DNA of 64,000 bases from Kordia sp050633145 (GTDB lineage Bacteria > Bacteroidota > Bacteroidia > Flavobacteriales > Flavobacteriaceae): positions 120,965 to 184,964 of the forward strand of contig NZ_JBOEFY010000023.1 of the NCBI RefSeq assembly GCF_050633145.1. Direction: 5' to 3'. The notes below the pieces were generated by a model, which saw nothing but the letters and a program-made list of their open reading frames with translations, ran no database searches and was not told where the DNA came from. A program made the translations under genes and the position numbers. Position 1 is the stretch's first letter; each line of letters opens with the position of its first letter. Shown here in pieces: positions 34,166 to 43,404 of this stretch.

Positions 34166-35224
34166 ATGTTAAAAGACAAGGATGAACAACGAACATCATT
34201 AGCAAGTTTGGGAGAGTTTGGATTGATAGATCATTTAACAGCAAACTTTAAAATTACGCAAAGTTCTACAGTGAAAGGAATTGGAGATGATGCTGCTGTA
34301 TTAGATTTTAAATCGAAAAAAGTAGTTGTTTCTACAGACTTACTTGTAGAAGGTGTACATTTCGATTTGAGTTATATGCCGCTAAAACATTTAGGATACA
34401 AAGCTGTTGTAGTCAATCTATCTGATATTTATGCGATGAATGCTACAGCAACGCAAGTGACCATTTCGATAGCCGTTTCCAATCGTTTTCCTTTGGAAGC
34501 TTTGGAAGAATTGTATGCAGGAATTCAGTTAGCAGCAAAAGTTTACAATGTTGATGTTGTTGGTGGTGATACTACTTCTTCCACAAAAGGATTACTCATT
34601 AGCGTTACCGCGATTGGTGAAATAGAAGACGAAAATATTGCATACCGAAATGGCGCAAAAGAGAACGATTTATTAGTCGTTACGGGCGATCTTGGAGGTG
34701 CATTTTTAGGATTGAAAGTATTGCAACGTGAAAAATCGGTATTTGAGGTAAACCCAAACAATCAACCAGATTTGGACATGTATTCTTATATTATTGAGCG
34801 CCAGTTAAAACCAGAAGCTCGAAAAGATATTCCAACTTTATTACACGATTTAGAAGTGAAACCAACGTCTATGATTGATATTAGTGACGGTTTATCTTCC
34901 GAAATCATGCATTTGTGCAAGCAATCTGGTGTTGGTTGTAACTTGTATGAAGATAAAATTCCTTTAGATCCACAAGTAATTTCTACATGTGAAGAATTCA
35001 AACTAGATAGTACAATGGTTGCTTTAAGTGGAGGAGAAGATTATGAACTTTTATTCACTGTAAGTCAAGAAGATTTTCCAAAAATTAAAGCAAATCCAAA
35101 TCTTACCGTGATTGGTCACATGACACAAGAAAGTGAAGGTATTCATTTAGTAACAAGAGCAAATACAAAAATTCCATTGAAAGCACAAGGATGGAATGCT
35201 ATGGATTCTGATTCAGAATTGTAA
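34166..35224 (+). CDS. thiL: Thiamine-phosphate kinase ThiL
   Basis: 352 residues. Matches ThiL/AIR-synthase-like kinases throughout: GEFGLIDHLT, KGIGDDAAVLDF (metal/phosphate binding), STDLLVEGVHFDLSYM, HLGYKAVVVNLSDIYAMNA, VVGGDTTSSTKGLLISVTAI, and MIDISDGLSSEIMHLC. It phosphorylates thiamine monophosphate to the diphosphate in the cytoplasm. No THI-box riboswitch is seen in the 89 bp upstream; a TAATTTTG box at 34085-34092 could be its promoter. It has no thiamine gene neighbours. Confidence 0.95.
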   Translation: MLKDKDEQRTSLASLGEFGLIDHLTANFKITQSSTVKGIGDDAAVLDFKSKKVVVSTDLLVEGVHFDLSYMPLKHLGYKAVVVNLSDIYAMNATATQVTISIAVSNRFPLEALEELYAGIQLAAKVYNVDVVGGDTTSSTKGLLISVTAIGEIEDENIAYRNGAKENDLLVVTGDLGGAFLGLKVLQREKSVFEVNPNNQPDLDMYSYIIERQLKPEARKDIPTLLHDLEVKPTSMIDISDGLSSEIMHLCKQSGVGCNLYEDKIPLDPQVISTCEEFKLDSTMVALSGGEDYELLFTVSQEDFPKIKANPNLTVIGHMTQESEGIHLVTRANTKIPLKAQGWNAMDSDSEL

Positions 35225-35559
35225 ATTTTTAATTATGAATGTTGAAATGGCTGTGATCAAAGAAAATAGTGTAATTATTTAATCACGCATGATCAAATTT
35301 GAATTGTAAGAGGTATTCGTCTTAAATTCAGATTCAATTTCAACATTTGTGGTAGAGCGAGTTTGTAACTCGTGCCGATAAACAAGCCAAAACATTCTTG
35401 CATTCGTGGTAGAAAAAAGAATCAGGATTTTCAGAGTCAAGAATCAAGATGTTTTCTAAGAACTTTTAAAGTTTCAGATTTAGAAACAGATTGCCACGTC
35501 ACGCTTTTTCGCAATGACGGTTTCTAACACGTCTAAAAATCTAAAAAGTCTAAGTACGT
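35225..35559. repeat. Intergenic region made of dispersed repeat elements
   Basis: No coding region. At 35358-35372 CGAGTT-TGT-AACTCG forms a REP-like hairpin of a type frequent in Bacteroidota. At 35481-35562 is one copy of an 80-bp dispersed repeat (AGAAACAGATTGC start, AAGTCTAAGTACGTCTA end) also found at 39701-39773 and 46748-46829. The first 120 bp show nothing recognisable. Confidence 0.6.
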
Positions 35560-35790
35560 CTAAAAAGCAGGATTCTTCTTTTTATGAAACGAAACTAAAG
35601 TCTCGTTAATGTCTTTCAGTTGAGGTGTTAATTGTGTCAATTTTCCTTTATCATCATTAGTAGCTTCACAATTGCAAAGCATACATTGATATTCGTTGAT
35701 GTGCGAAGTTACTTTTTTTGTTACTCGGTAACGATGACCGAAGAAGTTACAGTATAGTTTTCCGAGTGAAAAAGTAGTTTTTATACTCAT
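35560..35790 (-). CDS. Small Cys/His hypothetical protein
   Basis: 76 residues from the ATG at 35790 (MSIKTTFSLGKLYCNFFGHR); the frame is open to 35847, but the extension has no coding sense. The pattern LYCNFFGHRY, then YQCMLCNCEAT, resembles a small zinc-ribbon domain as in DUF1660-like proteins. The C-terminus is charged (LKDINETLVSFHKKKNP). Similar small proteins are frequent in flavobacteria. Zn binding is an inference from three Cys and His residues. The dispersed repeat borders its 3' end. Confidence 0.6.
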   Translation of the reverse strand: MSIKTTFSLGKLYCNFFGHRYRVTKKVTSHINEYQCMLCNCEATNDDKGKLTQLTPQLKDINETLVSFHKKKNPAF

Positions 35791-36045
35791 ATGATCCATG
35801 GCGGTAAGTAGGTTAAGTAATTTTTTTTGGGCACAACTAATATACATAAATCAAAACATTTATCCGATGAAAAGGTTATTTTTTTAGATGAAATGCACTT
35901 TTTTTTAAAGTTAAACGGTAAAATAAAAATTAATTCTTTAGTTTTAATCTCAAAATTCTTCAATATGTAAAATGAATTTTCTTACTTGTAAGATTGTTTG
36001 TGTTTAAAAAGTAGTGTTATTAAGATAAGCTTTGGTGATGGAACG

Positions 36046-36828
36046 TTAATTTCCTACAAATCGATTCAATGAAAATAGTAAATCGTCTTTATTTTCAATA
36101 TGACTCATGTGTCCGTCAGGGAAAATATCAACGTCAACTTCTGAATTTTTTGTTTGATCAATCAAATCTTCAAAATTCAATACTGGATCACGTTTTCCAA
36201 TAACCATCATTTTCTTATAAGGCGAAAAATGCAACAATACTTCTCTGTCTTCTCTAATTTTCATGCCTTCCAAAGCAGCAATAATTCCTTGCAAGGAAGT
36301 TGTTAAAGCTTCTTTTTTGACTTTTTTGATTGTTTCAGCGAAGATTTTACGATTTTTTGGTCGAAATAAATTTGTGACAGAGATACGAATAAATTGCTTG
36401 TGATTATACTTCACAGCTCTAATAGCACGATCGCGATTCACTTTTCGCTCCTCACTATCGGCACGCGAAGTAGAGTTAATCAAACACAAAGCCTTTACAT
36501 AATCTGGGTACATTTCGGCGAAAGCCAACGCTACATAACCGCCCATAGAATGTCCTGCCAAGTGAATTTTGCGCAACTTTAATTCCTTTACAACAGCAAA
36601 AACGGTTTCTGCCATTTCTTCCATCGTATGAATATATCCCAAACACGGCGTTTTTCCATGACCTAATAAATCTATCGTAATGACTTTGTTAGTTTTAGAA
36701 AGAGCTTCAACGTATGATTGCCACATTGTACTCGTTTCTAAAAAGCCGTGCAATAACACCAAAGCATTTCCTTTACCCGAAACGGTATAGGCAATTTCTA
36801 TATTTTTATAGCTTACAAACTGTTGCAT
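36046..36828 (-). CDS. Alpha/beta hydrolase
   Basis: 260 residues from the ATG at 36828. Fold motifs: oxyanion HGFLETSTMW (27-36), IDLLGHGKTP, nucleophile elbow GHSMGG with Ser94, acid GKRDPVLNF, and catalytic His in PDGHMSHIE near the C-terminus. Resembles MhpC/PGAP-type esterases. No signal peptide, so cytoplasmic; substrate unknown. It is divergent from the 186-aa membrane protein gene with 48 bp between the starts. Confidence 0.9.
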   Translation of the reverse strand: MQQFVSYKNIEIAYTVSGKGNALVLLHGFLETSTMWQSYVEALSKTNKVITIDLLGHGKTPCLGYIHTMEEMAETVFAVVKELKLRKIHLAGHSMGGYVALAFAEMYPDYVKALCLINSTSRADSEERKVNRDRAIRAVKYNHKQFIRISVTNLFRPKNRKIFAETIKKVKKEALTTSLQGIIAALEGMKIREDREVLLHFSPYKKMMVIGKRDPVLNFEDLIDQTKNSEVDVDIFPDGHMSHIENKDDLLFSLNRFVGN

Positions 36829-36876
36829 GTCGCAAAAATATGTATCTTTCGTTAGTTGTAAAACCATTCATCAAAA

Positions 36877-37437
36877 ATGTTACCGTTTACTTTTCAAAAA
36901 CTTTCGCCTGCTTCCGAAAAAAAATTGCTGTTCCTAGCAATTACTACTTTTCTATTGGCAGCAAGTTGCATGATGTATTTTGATACTTTACTAAAAAATG
37001 AAGTGGCTCCTTTGGGAATTATTTCGTTCGAACTTGCAAAAACACTTGATTGTAGCACACAAATTTTAGACTCTTGGAAAGTTACCGAAGGCGCAATGCA
37101 ATCTGCAGAATGGAGTTTGTGGTTCGATTACGTATTTATCATCGCCTATGCATTTCTATTGTGCTTAGTGATTCATCGCGTGAGAAGAATTATTTGGAAA
37201 AATCCTGAAACATTAGGCTACCGATTGGGAATTGTCATGATTAGAATGGTTGTATATGCAGGCGTTTTAGATATGGTAGAAAATTTTGCTTTACTGCAGC
37301 TATTTTATGACGATTTACAGTCGCATTGGTCAACACTTGCGTTTGTTACAGCTATGATTAAATTTATAAATATTGGTTTAGCAATTTTATACGTACTCAT
37401 TAGTCTATTGATTGCTGGAATTAAAAAAATCACATAA
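36877..37437 (+). CDS. Hypothetical four-helix membrane protein
   Basis: 186 residues with hydrophobic segments at about 20-36 (LLFLAITTFLLAASCMMYF), 83-99 (YVFIIAYAFLLCLVIHRV), 120-135 and 160-182 (INIGLAILYVLISLLIAGI). I do not recognise a family. Its stop codon directly precedes the brnQ ATG, so the two genes are co-transcribed and probably translationally coupled. A role in amino-acid uptake is possible from context only. Confidence 0.7.
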   Translation: MLPFTFQKLSPASEKKLLFLAITTFLLAASCMMYFDTLLKNEVAPLGIISFELAKTLDCSTQILDSWKVTEGAMQSAEWSLWFDYVFIIAYAFLLCLVIHRVRRIIWKNPETLGYRLGIVMIRMVVYAGVLDMVENFALLQLFYDDLQSHWSTLAFVTAMIKFINIGLAILYVLISLLIAGIKKIT

Positions 37438-38730
37438 ATGTCAAAAAATAAAGAACTCTTTGTTACCTCTTTTGCCTTATTCTCCATGTTTTTTGGTGCA
37501 GGAAACTTGCTATTACCACCATTATTAGGATATCAAGCTACCGATCAATGGTTTTGGGTAACACTCGGATTTATGATTACAGCCGTTGTCATTCCTATTT
37601 TTGGAATACTTGCGCATGCGCGATTGCAAGGGACGATGTACGATTTTGGAAAAAAAGTATCTCCAATATTTAGTACTGTATTTTGTATCATTATCTATAT
37701 AATTTCAGTGGCAATTCCATCACCAAGAACAGCTGCAGCAACACATGAAATTTCTATATTCCCCAATTTTGGAACAAGTGCTTTATTAACAAGCAGTATT
37801 TATTTTGCATTGGTATTGGTTTTTGTGTTGAATAGAACAAAGATTCTCAACTTTATTGGAAAATTTCTAACACCACTTATTGTCCTTATTTTATTGACTA
37901 TTATCGGAATTGGCTTGTGTATGCCACATGAAGCTTTGATTCCTTCTATTTTTGAAACACCTTTATTTGACGGACTAAAAGAAGGCTACCAGACATTTGA
38001 TGCTATTGGCGCCATTGTAGTTGGTGGAGTAATTATAATTTCATTAAACTTAAAAGGACACGATTCGTTTGAAGAAAAGAAAAAACTCATTGCCAAATCG
38101 GGTTGGATTGCTGGTATTGGATTGTTCATTATTTATGCAGGTTTGATACTGCTAGGTTCATACTTTAGCAATGAAATTGAAATTGATATGAGTAAAGGCA
38201 CTGATTATAAACGTGCAGCTTTATTACGTGGAATCAGTTTGGCAACGTTAGGAAACATCGGAACTGCCTTTTTAAGTGTATTGGTGGCATTGGCCTGTTT
38301 TACGACTGCTGTCGGAATCACTACAGGAACGGCCGATTACTTTAAAGGACTCTTTAAGAAATCAAAAAATGCGTATGTAATTACTGCCGTCGTAGCTTGC
38401 TTATTAGGAGTTGGTGTTGGACAATTAGACTTTCATGATATCATTGTTATTGCCATTCCGATATTAAAATTCATTTATCCAATTGCCATTGTATTAATCT
38501 TTTTAAATGTAGTATCACAGAAATTTGCGACACCTATTGTATATCAAATGGTGGTTTTGGTCACATTTGTTTTTGGACTGATAGATGCGATTGCTTACTT
38601 CTATCCAAACAGTAGTTTATTACTACACTTCAGAGAAACCATGCCGCTAGGAACACATGATTTTGCGTGGGTTTTACCTGCATTACTAACTTTTGTATTG
38701 GTGGGAATGTTTCAGAAGAAGCTGGAATAA
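37438..38730 (+). CDS. brnQ: Branched-chain amino acid transporter BrnQ
   Basis: 430 residues, the usual length, with about 12 membrane helices. LIVCS family features: FALFSMFFGAGNLLLPPLLG at the start, GILAHARLQG, PSPRTAAATHEISI, TFDAIGAIVVGGVIIISLN, and CFTTAVGITTGTADYF. It imports Leu, Ile and Val with Na+ or H+. It starts on the base after the upstream membrane-protein stop. A short inverted repeat (TTTCAAAA-A-TTTTGAAA, 38747-38763) follows and may terminate transcription. Confidence 0.93.
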   Translation: MSKNKELFVTSFALFSMFFGAGNLLLPPLLGYQATDQWFWVTLGFMITAVVIPIFGILAHARLQGTMYDFGKKVSPIFSTVFCIIIYIISVAIPSPRTAAATHEISIFPNFGTSALLTSSIYFALVLVFVLNRTKILNFIGKFLTPLIVLILLTIIGIGLCMPHEALIPSIFETPLFDGLKEGYQTFDAIGAIVVGGVIIISLNLKGHDSFEEKKKLIAKSGWIAGIGLFIIYAGLILLGSYFSNEIEIDMSKGTDYKRAALLRGISLATLGNIGTAFLSVLVALACFTTAVGITTGTADYFKGLFKKSKNAYVITAVVACLLGVGVGQLDFHDIIVIAIPILKFIYPIAIVLIFLNVVSQKFATPIVYQMVVLVTFVFGLIDAIAYFYPNSSLLLHFRETMPLGTHDFAWVLPALLTFVLVGMFQKKLE

Positions 38731-38854
38731 AAGACGCAATTTCGTATTTCAAAAATTTTGAAATTGAACGGAGTCGAAATGTAAAAGTTAAGTAAATTCC
38801 ACTTTTTACGACCAATTACGCATCAATCTAAATAAAACAAAGAAACAATCATTC

Positions 38855-39700
38855 ATGGCAGTTCAAGATATTACAACCTATACATATCAAGATACTTTTT
38901 CATTAAGTGTTGTACAGTTTGAAAAAGCCTGTGTTGTCAACAAACCCGAACAAGTAGATTCATATACGATTTATTGGATTAAGGAAGGAAAAGGAACGTA
39001 TCATATCGATTTTGAAGAATATACCTTTGATGGAAATATCATCTTCTTTTTGTCGCCAGGACAAGTGTTTTCGGTAAGTTCAGAGAAAATTAAAGAAGCG
39101 TATAAACTTTCGTTTCAACGTGACTTTTATTGCATTCAGACACATGACAAAGAAATTTCATGTAATGGAGTCTTGTTTAATAATGTGTACGATACACCTT
39201 TTGTAGTACCAAAACCAAAAGATATACAGCGTTTGAGTTTGATTTTGGAAGATTTGATTGAAGAATTCAACAATGAAAACTCGGGACAATATGATATGTT
39301 GCAAACCTATTTGAAACAGTTTATCATTCATTCGGTTCGTGTAAAGAAAGAAGATTTTGTAGTGAAAGAAGAAACAGAAACGAAACTCTACAAAGATTTT
39401 AGTGTATTGGTAGAACAAAACTTCAAACAAATGCATTCGGTTTCAGCTTATGCAGATCGATTGGGGATTTCACCAAAATCCATCACCAAGCATTTTCAAA
39501 AACTCGGAACTACAACGCCAAGCGATTTTATTAAGAATAGAATCATTTTGGAAGCCAAACGTCAATTGCTCTATTCTGAACAATCTGTAAAAGAAATTGC
39601 TTTTGATTTAGGTTTTAACGATCCAGCATATTTTACACGTTTTTTTACCAAAGCCATTCAAAAATCTCCACTGAATTTTAAAGCAGAACATAAGAAGTAA
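38855..39700 (+). CDS. AraC-family transcriptional regulator
   Basis: 281 residues. N-terminal cupin-like sensing domain (YTIYWIKEGKGTYHIDFEEY, IIFFLSPGQVF) and C-terminal AraC HTH pair at about 180-280 (SVSAYADRLGISPKSITKHF, VKEIAFDLGFNDPAYFTRFF). The domain order is usual for AraC. No neighbouring target is obvious; the AhpD-like operon at 44.8-46.4 kb has an AraC-type direct repeat and this regulator is one of the candidates. A dispersed repeat begins right after the stop codon. Confidence 0.93.
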   Translation: MAVQDITTYTYQDTFSLSVVQFEKACVVNKPEQVDSYTIYWIKEGKGTYHIDFEEYTFDGNIIFFLSPGQVFSVSSEKIKEAYKLSFQRDFYCIQTHDKEISCNGVLFNNVYDTPFVVPKPKDIQRLSLILEDLIEEFNNENSGQYDMLQTYLKQFIIHSVRVKKEDFVVKEETETKLYKDFSVLVEQNFKQMHSVSAYADRLGISPKSITKHFQKLGTTTPSDFIKNRIILEAKRQLLYSEQSVKEIAFDLGFNDPAYFTRFFTKAIQKSPLNFKAEHKK

Positions 39701-39773
39701 ATTAGACTTCTTGGATTGTTAGATTTGTTAGAAAGGTCATTGCGAGAAAGTATGACGAAGCAATCTGCTTCTA
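39701..39773 (-). repeat. Dispersed intergenic repeat, inverted copy
   Basis: Read on the minus strand: AGAAGCAGATTGCTTCGTCA, then TCTCGCAATGACC, TTTCTAACAAATCTAACAAT and AAGAAGTCTAA. It aligns with copies at 35481-35562 and 46748-46829 at roughly three of four positions. Confidence 0.6.
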
Positions 39774-39793
39774 AACTAAAACGACCTTTACTT

Positions 39794-39829
39794 AATTCTC
39801 AATACTATTTTTTATTACAAATTCATTTT
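39794..39829 (+). repeat. Left 36-bp direct repeat flanking lipoprotein gene
   Basis: Begins AATTCTCAATACTATTTTTT and ends ACAAATTCATTTT. It matches 40602-40637 at 35 of 36 positions. The repeats bracket the 201-aa lipoprotein gene. Confidence 0.85.
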
Positions 39830-39832
39830 AAA

Positions 39833-40438
39833 TCAATTAGTATTGATAGATGTAGCAGTATATATAGCTTTAAATTCTTCGGTTTCCGTAGAAAACTTCA
39901 GGTAAGGTCTATTTGATTTTTCAAAAAAGTCACTTATAAAGAAGTCTACATGCTTTTTATATAATTTAGGATTCAAATAAGGTGTTTCAGAACTGTAACA
40001 AAAATTTAAAATTATGTCTTGATTAATCATACTGAAAAACGCAATGTATTCATAACAGTCACAATCATATCCCATTATCAATTCATTGTCAATTTTCTTA
40101 ACACTTATCAATTCTACTCCATTAACAGTTACATCTACAGAATCTGTCACCTCTAATTTTTTATTTTTATAATATACTTTACCAATAGCGGCATCAAAAG
40201 ATTGAAGATAAATATTCGGGTCTATATTATTTAGATATTTTCGTATGTAATCTCCATTTTTTTGGTACACCATAAGTAAGCTATCGCCATACATCTCTCT
40301 TAAAATTGTAAGATCTTTAGAAGGCTTTTTAGGAGGTAAAAACTGAGTAGAAAACTTAATACTACCTGTAAAACTTTGTTTATTTGTCTTGCAACTAGAA
40401 AAAAATGATATGATTAGTATAATTAATAATATTCTCAT
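39833..40438 (-). CDS. Hypothetical lipoprotein between direct repeats
   Basis: 201 residues with lipobox (LIILIISFFSSCKTN, Cys16). The rest is soluble and beta-rich (FTGSIKFSTQFLPPKKPSK, IGKVYYKNKKLEVTDSVDVT, MGYDCDCYEYIAFFSM); no family recognised. The stop codon lies 3 bp from the left 36-bp repeat, and the gene is opposite in strand to both neighbours, which suggests that it was inserted between the AraC and Crp genes. Function unknown. Confidence 0.7.
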   Translation of the reverse strand: MRILLIILIISFFSSCKTNKQSFTGSIKFSTQFLPPKKPSKDLTILREMYGDSLLMVYQKNGDYIRKYLNNIDPNIYLQSFDAAIGKVYYKNKKLEVTDSVDVTVNGVELISVKKIDNELIMGYDCDCYEYIAFFSMINQDIILNFCYSSETPYLNPKLYKKHVDFFISDFFEKSNRPYLKFSTETEEFKAIYTATSINTN

Positions 40439-40601
40439 CTGTAATAATAATTTCTTGTGCTAAAATAATGATCTTGCTGTAATTGACATGAATTAAAGCT
40501 ACGTTTTACTCGGTTTGATGTCTGCTTAAAAGTTAAAATTAGTGCTAGTCTTTACTTTTTATTACTGAACTTCATAAGAAACTTCTCAATACTCACAACT
40601 C

Positions 40602-40637
40602 AATTCTCAACACTATTTTTTATTACAAATTCATTTT
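40602..40637 (+). repeat. Right 36-bp direct repeat flanking lipoprotein gene
   Basis: Begins AATTCTCAACACTATTTTTT; one mismatch with the copy at 39794-39829, offset 808 bp. It lies 42 bp before the Crp-family gene start. Confidence 0.85.
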
Positions 40638-40679
40638 CAAATTAAATAGTTCGTATTTTACGCTCCTATTTTAAAATAT

Positions 40680-41264
40680 ATGAGCGTATCTACCATAAAT
40701 TTTGAACTATACTTAAAAACCTTCATTAAAGATGCATCTTTGAATGACCAAATTCCTGTGATTTTGGAAAGGTTCAACTATTTGCATCTAAAAAAGAATA
40801 CACTTTTTGTAGAAGAAGGAACAATATGCAAGTACTTCTGCTTTATTGAAAGCGGCATTTTACAGCATACTATTTTGGTTGAAGGTGAAGAAAAAACAAC
40901 CTATCTCGCATTAAAAAATTCCGCCACAGCGGCATTGAAAAGTTTTATGCATCAAATTCCATCACGCAAAAACATGAAAGCCATTAGTGATTGTGATTTG
41001 TTTGTTATTGAGCAAAAAGATTTTCAGTATTTATTAAAAAATAATATCGCTTTTAATAAATTTTACTACAATTTAATAGAAAATCAAATCTACAGAATTG
41101 ACGATTATCGCATCGATTTATTGACCTTAACTCCAGAAGAACGCTATAAAAAACTGCTTAGTAATGAGCCAAAATTACTCATAGAAGTACCATTACATTA
41201 TTTAGCTTCCTTTTTAGGAATTTCATCGCGACACATGAGTCGTATTCGGAAATCTGTGAAGTAA
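40680..41264 (+). CDS. Crp/Fnr-family transcriptional regulator
   Basis: 194 residues. Cyclic-nucleotide-binding-like beta-roll at 25-115 (VEEGTICKYFCFIESGILQH, TAALKSFMHQIPSRKNMKAI) and a shortened C-terminal HTH at 150-194 (LLIEVPLHYLASFLGISSRH, MSRIRKS). The effector-binding residues of true CAP are not conserved, as usual in Bacteroidota members. A hairpin TTTGCAGTT/AACTGCAAA (41266-41296) follows the stop. Confidence 0.88.
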   Translation: MSVSTINFELYLKTFIKDASLNDQIPVILERFNYLHLKKNTLFVEEGTICKYFCFIESGILQHTILVEGEEKTTYLALKNSATAALKSFMHQIPSRKNMKAISDCDLFVIEQKDFQYLLKNNIAFNKFYYNLIENQIYRIDDYRIDLLTLTPEERYKKLLSNEPKLLIEVPLHYLASFLGISSRHMSRIRKSVK

Positions 41265-41324
41265 ATTTGCAGTTTCAATTGATGGATAACTGCAAAAAAT
41301 AACTAAATAGAATTTATAAAAACT

Positions 41325-41885
41325 ATGGGCGTAAACATTACCGCAATTTTTCCACTGAATGAGTTTCACGAAACAATGAGTCATGTAATTGATAAAATTG
41401 AAAATCAAGAATATACTTCTATAAAAGAATGCTATAACACAATGCTATCAGAAGGTTTTTTAGAAATTCCAAAAGCGCTTCCTCAGTGGTATTTGAATGA
41501 TGAAAAAGTTTCACAAAGACCCAAATTACCTACTATACATGCTGCACTAGAATTATCGGAAGGTATTGTGCTGAGGTTTAGAAATGATGGATTCGAAATA
41601 TGGAGTGTTGTCAGAGCCAACTTAGCAATTATAGAATACCCAGAAATCTTAGAAAAATTAATTTCAATACATACAGAAATAGCGAAAGATATTGGTGTCA
41701 ATGAATGCTGGATTATGGGTGATAATAATCCTATTTATCATGCGTTTATTCGAAATAAAGATTTTAAATCGATAGCTTCAAACACGCTACAAGTTGTAAA
41801 TACTGAGGAACTCTATCAAGAAATAGAACTCGAAGATGAAGTGAACTATACTATCAAAGGATATTGCAAACTGACACTATTATAG
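41325..41885 (+). CDS. Hypothetical 186-aa protein
   Basis: No family recognised. It is soluble, without signal peptide (NITAIFPLNEFHETMSHVID, LPTIHAALELSEGIVLRF, IHTEIAKDIGVNECWIMGDN). The acidic C-terminus (ELYQEIELEDEVNYTIKGY) ends in a beta strand. The mixed alpha/beta pattern could be a small-protein-binding fold. It stands alone between Crp and pepP with gaps of 60 and 121 bp. Confidence 0.6.
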   Translation: MGVNITAIFPLNEFHETMSHVIDKIENQEYTSIKECYNTMLSEGFLEIPKALPQWYLNDEKVSQRPKLPTIHAALELSEGIVLRFRNDGFEIWSVVRANLAIIEYPEILEKLISIHTEIAKDIGVNECWIMGDNNPIYHAFIRNKDFKSIASNTLQVVNTEELYQEIELEDEVNYTIKGYCKLTLL

Positions 41886-42006
41886 TTAAATCATCAAATT
41901 CAGTAATTTCAAATTAACATATCGTTACAATAAAAAAGTGCCATTTGGCTACATGATTATTTTTTTGTTTGGTTAATTTTGAGGTAAATCAATTAAAATT
42001 ACTGAA

Positions 42007-43299
42007 ATGAAATACGATCCAATAGACCGCAACTTGTTTATAAAAAACAGAAAGAATTTCATGGCACAGATGAAACCTAGTAGTTTGGCTGTGTTTAATT
42101 CGAATGATATTTACCCAATTAGCGCAGATAGCACCATGCCGTTTGAGCAACACAGAGATATCTTTTATTTAAGTGGTGTAGATCAAGAAGAAAGTATTTT
42201 AGTCTTATTTCCAGATTGTCCAAAAGAAAAGCATCGCGAGATTTTATTCTTAAAAGAAACCAACGAACATATCGCCGTTTGGGAAGGTGAAAAATTAACA
42301 AAAGAAGCCGCTTTGGCAACTTCTGGGATTAAAACGGTGTATTGGTTGCAAGACATGGAAAAAATCATGTTTGAAATCATGACGCAATGTGATACGGTTT
42401 ATATAAACACAAACGAACATTACCGTGCCAATGTAGAAACAGAAACACGCGAAGATCGTTTTACAAAATGGTTAACAGGAAAATATCCTGCACACAACGT
42501 AGCAAAAAGCAATCCTATTTTACAACGTTTACGTTCTGTAAAAGACCCAATAGAATTAGATTTAATACAAAAAGCCTGCGATATTACCGAAAAAGGATTT
42601 CGTAGAATTTTAAACTTTGTAAAACCGGGTGTTTGGGAATATGAAATTGAAGCTGAATTCATGCATGAGTTTTTAAGAAATCGTTCTAAAAAATTCGCTT
42701 ACACACCAATTGTAGCAGCTGGAAACAACGCAAATGTATTGCACTATATTGAAAACAATCAGCAATGTAAAGCTGGCGATTTAATTTTAATGGATGTCGG
42801 TGCAGAATACGGAAATTACGCAAGTGATATGACACGAACAATTCCAGTTTCTGGTCGTTTTTCTGAGCGTCAAAAAGCAGTATACAATGCGGTAAATCGT
42901 GTGAAAAATGAAGCAACAAAAATGTTGGTTCCCGGAACAGATTGGGCTGCGTATCATGTAGAAGTTGGAAAATTAATGACTTCCGAGTTGTTAGGTCTTG
43001 GCTTGATAGATAAAGCAGATGTACAAAACGAAGATCCAGATTGGCCAGCATACAAAAAATATTTCATGCACGGAACTTCTCACCACATGGGATTAGACAC
43101 ACATGACTACGGAATTTTAACGGAGCCAATGCAAGCAAATATGGTATTTACAGTTGAACCAGGAATTTACATTCCAGCAGAAGGTTTTGGAGTTCGTTTA
43201 GAAGATGATGTAGTAATTCAGGAAACTGGAGAGCCATTTAACCTAATGCGTAACATTCCTATCGAAGTAGACGAAATTGAAGATTTAATGAATCGATAG
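42007..43299 (+). CDS. pepP: Xaa-Pro aminopeptidase (aminopeptidase P)
   Basis: 430 residues. N-terminal creatinase-like domain (FEQHRDIFYLSGVDQEESI) and C-terminal pita-bread metallopeptidase. All five metal ligands are visible: Asp263 (LILMDVGAEYG) and Asp274 (YASDMTRT), His359 (MHGTSHHMGLD), Glu384 (TVEPGIYI) and Glu399 (VRLEDDVVI). It removes N-terminal residues before proline in the cytoplasm, using Mn2+. A TAATTTTG box lies close upstream, and a 44-bp palindromic terminator follows. Confidence 0.95.
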   Translation: MKYDPIDRNLFIKNRKNFMAQMKPSSLAVFNSNDIYPISADSTMPFEQHRDIFYLSGVDQEESILVLFPDCPKEKHREILFLKETNEHIAVWEGEKLTKEAALATSGIKTVYWLQDMEKIMFEIMTQCDTVYINTNEHYRANVETETREDRFTKWLTGKYPAHNVAKSNPILQRLRSVKDPIELDLIQKACDITEKGFRRILNFVKPGVWEYEIEAEFMHEFLRNRSKKFAYTPIVAAGNNANVLHYIENNQQCKAGDLILMDVGAEYGNYASDMTRTIPVSGRFSERQKAVYNAVNRVKNEATKMLVPGTDWAAYHVEVGKLMTSELLGLGLIDKADVQNEDPDWPAYKKYFMHGTSHHMGLDTHDYGILTEPMQANMVFTVEPGIYIPAEGFGVRLEDDVVIQETGEPFNLMRNIPIEVDEIEDLMNR

Positions 43300-43324
43300 T
43301 TGTTTGTAAGTTTTGATCCTCAAA

Positions 43325-43370
43325 ACGTCAGTTCGAGTGATTTTCCCATGAAAATTGTATCGAGAACTGC
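43325..43370. repeat. Dispersed palindromic intergenic element (CAGTTCGAG type)
   Basis: CAGTTCGAGTGATTTTC on the left pairs imperfectly with GAAAATTGTATCGAGAACTG on the right. Related fragments with TCGAG or GGAGTCGAA occur at 16976-16997, 38764-38784, 55690-55745 and 62974-62996. Confidence 0.6.
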
Positions 43371-43404
43371 TAAATAGCAATAAACTACTTTTGTGAAAAA
43401 TTTT

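Noticed and set aside
42119..42662. Minus-strand ORFs inside the aminopeptidase P gene
   Set aside because: They are antisense shadows of a complete, motif-confirmed gene.
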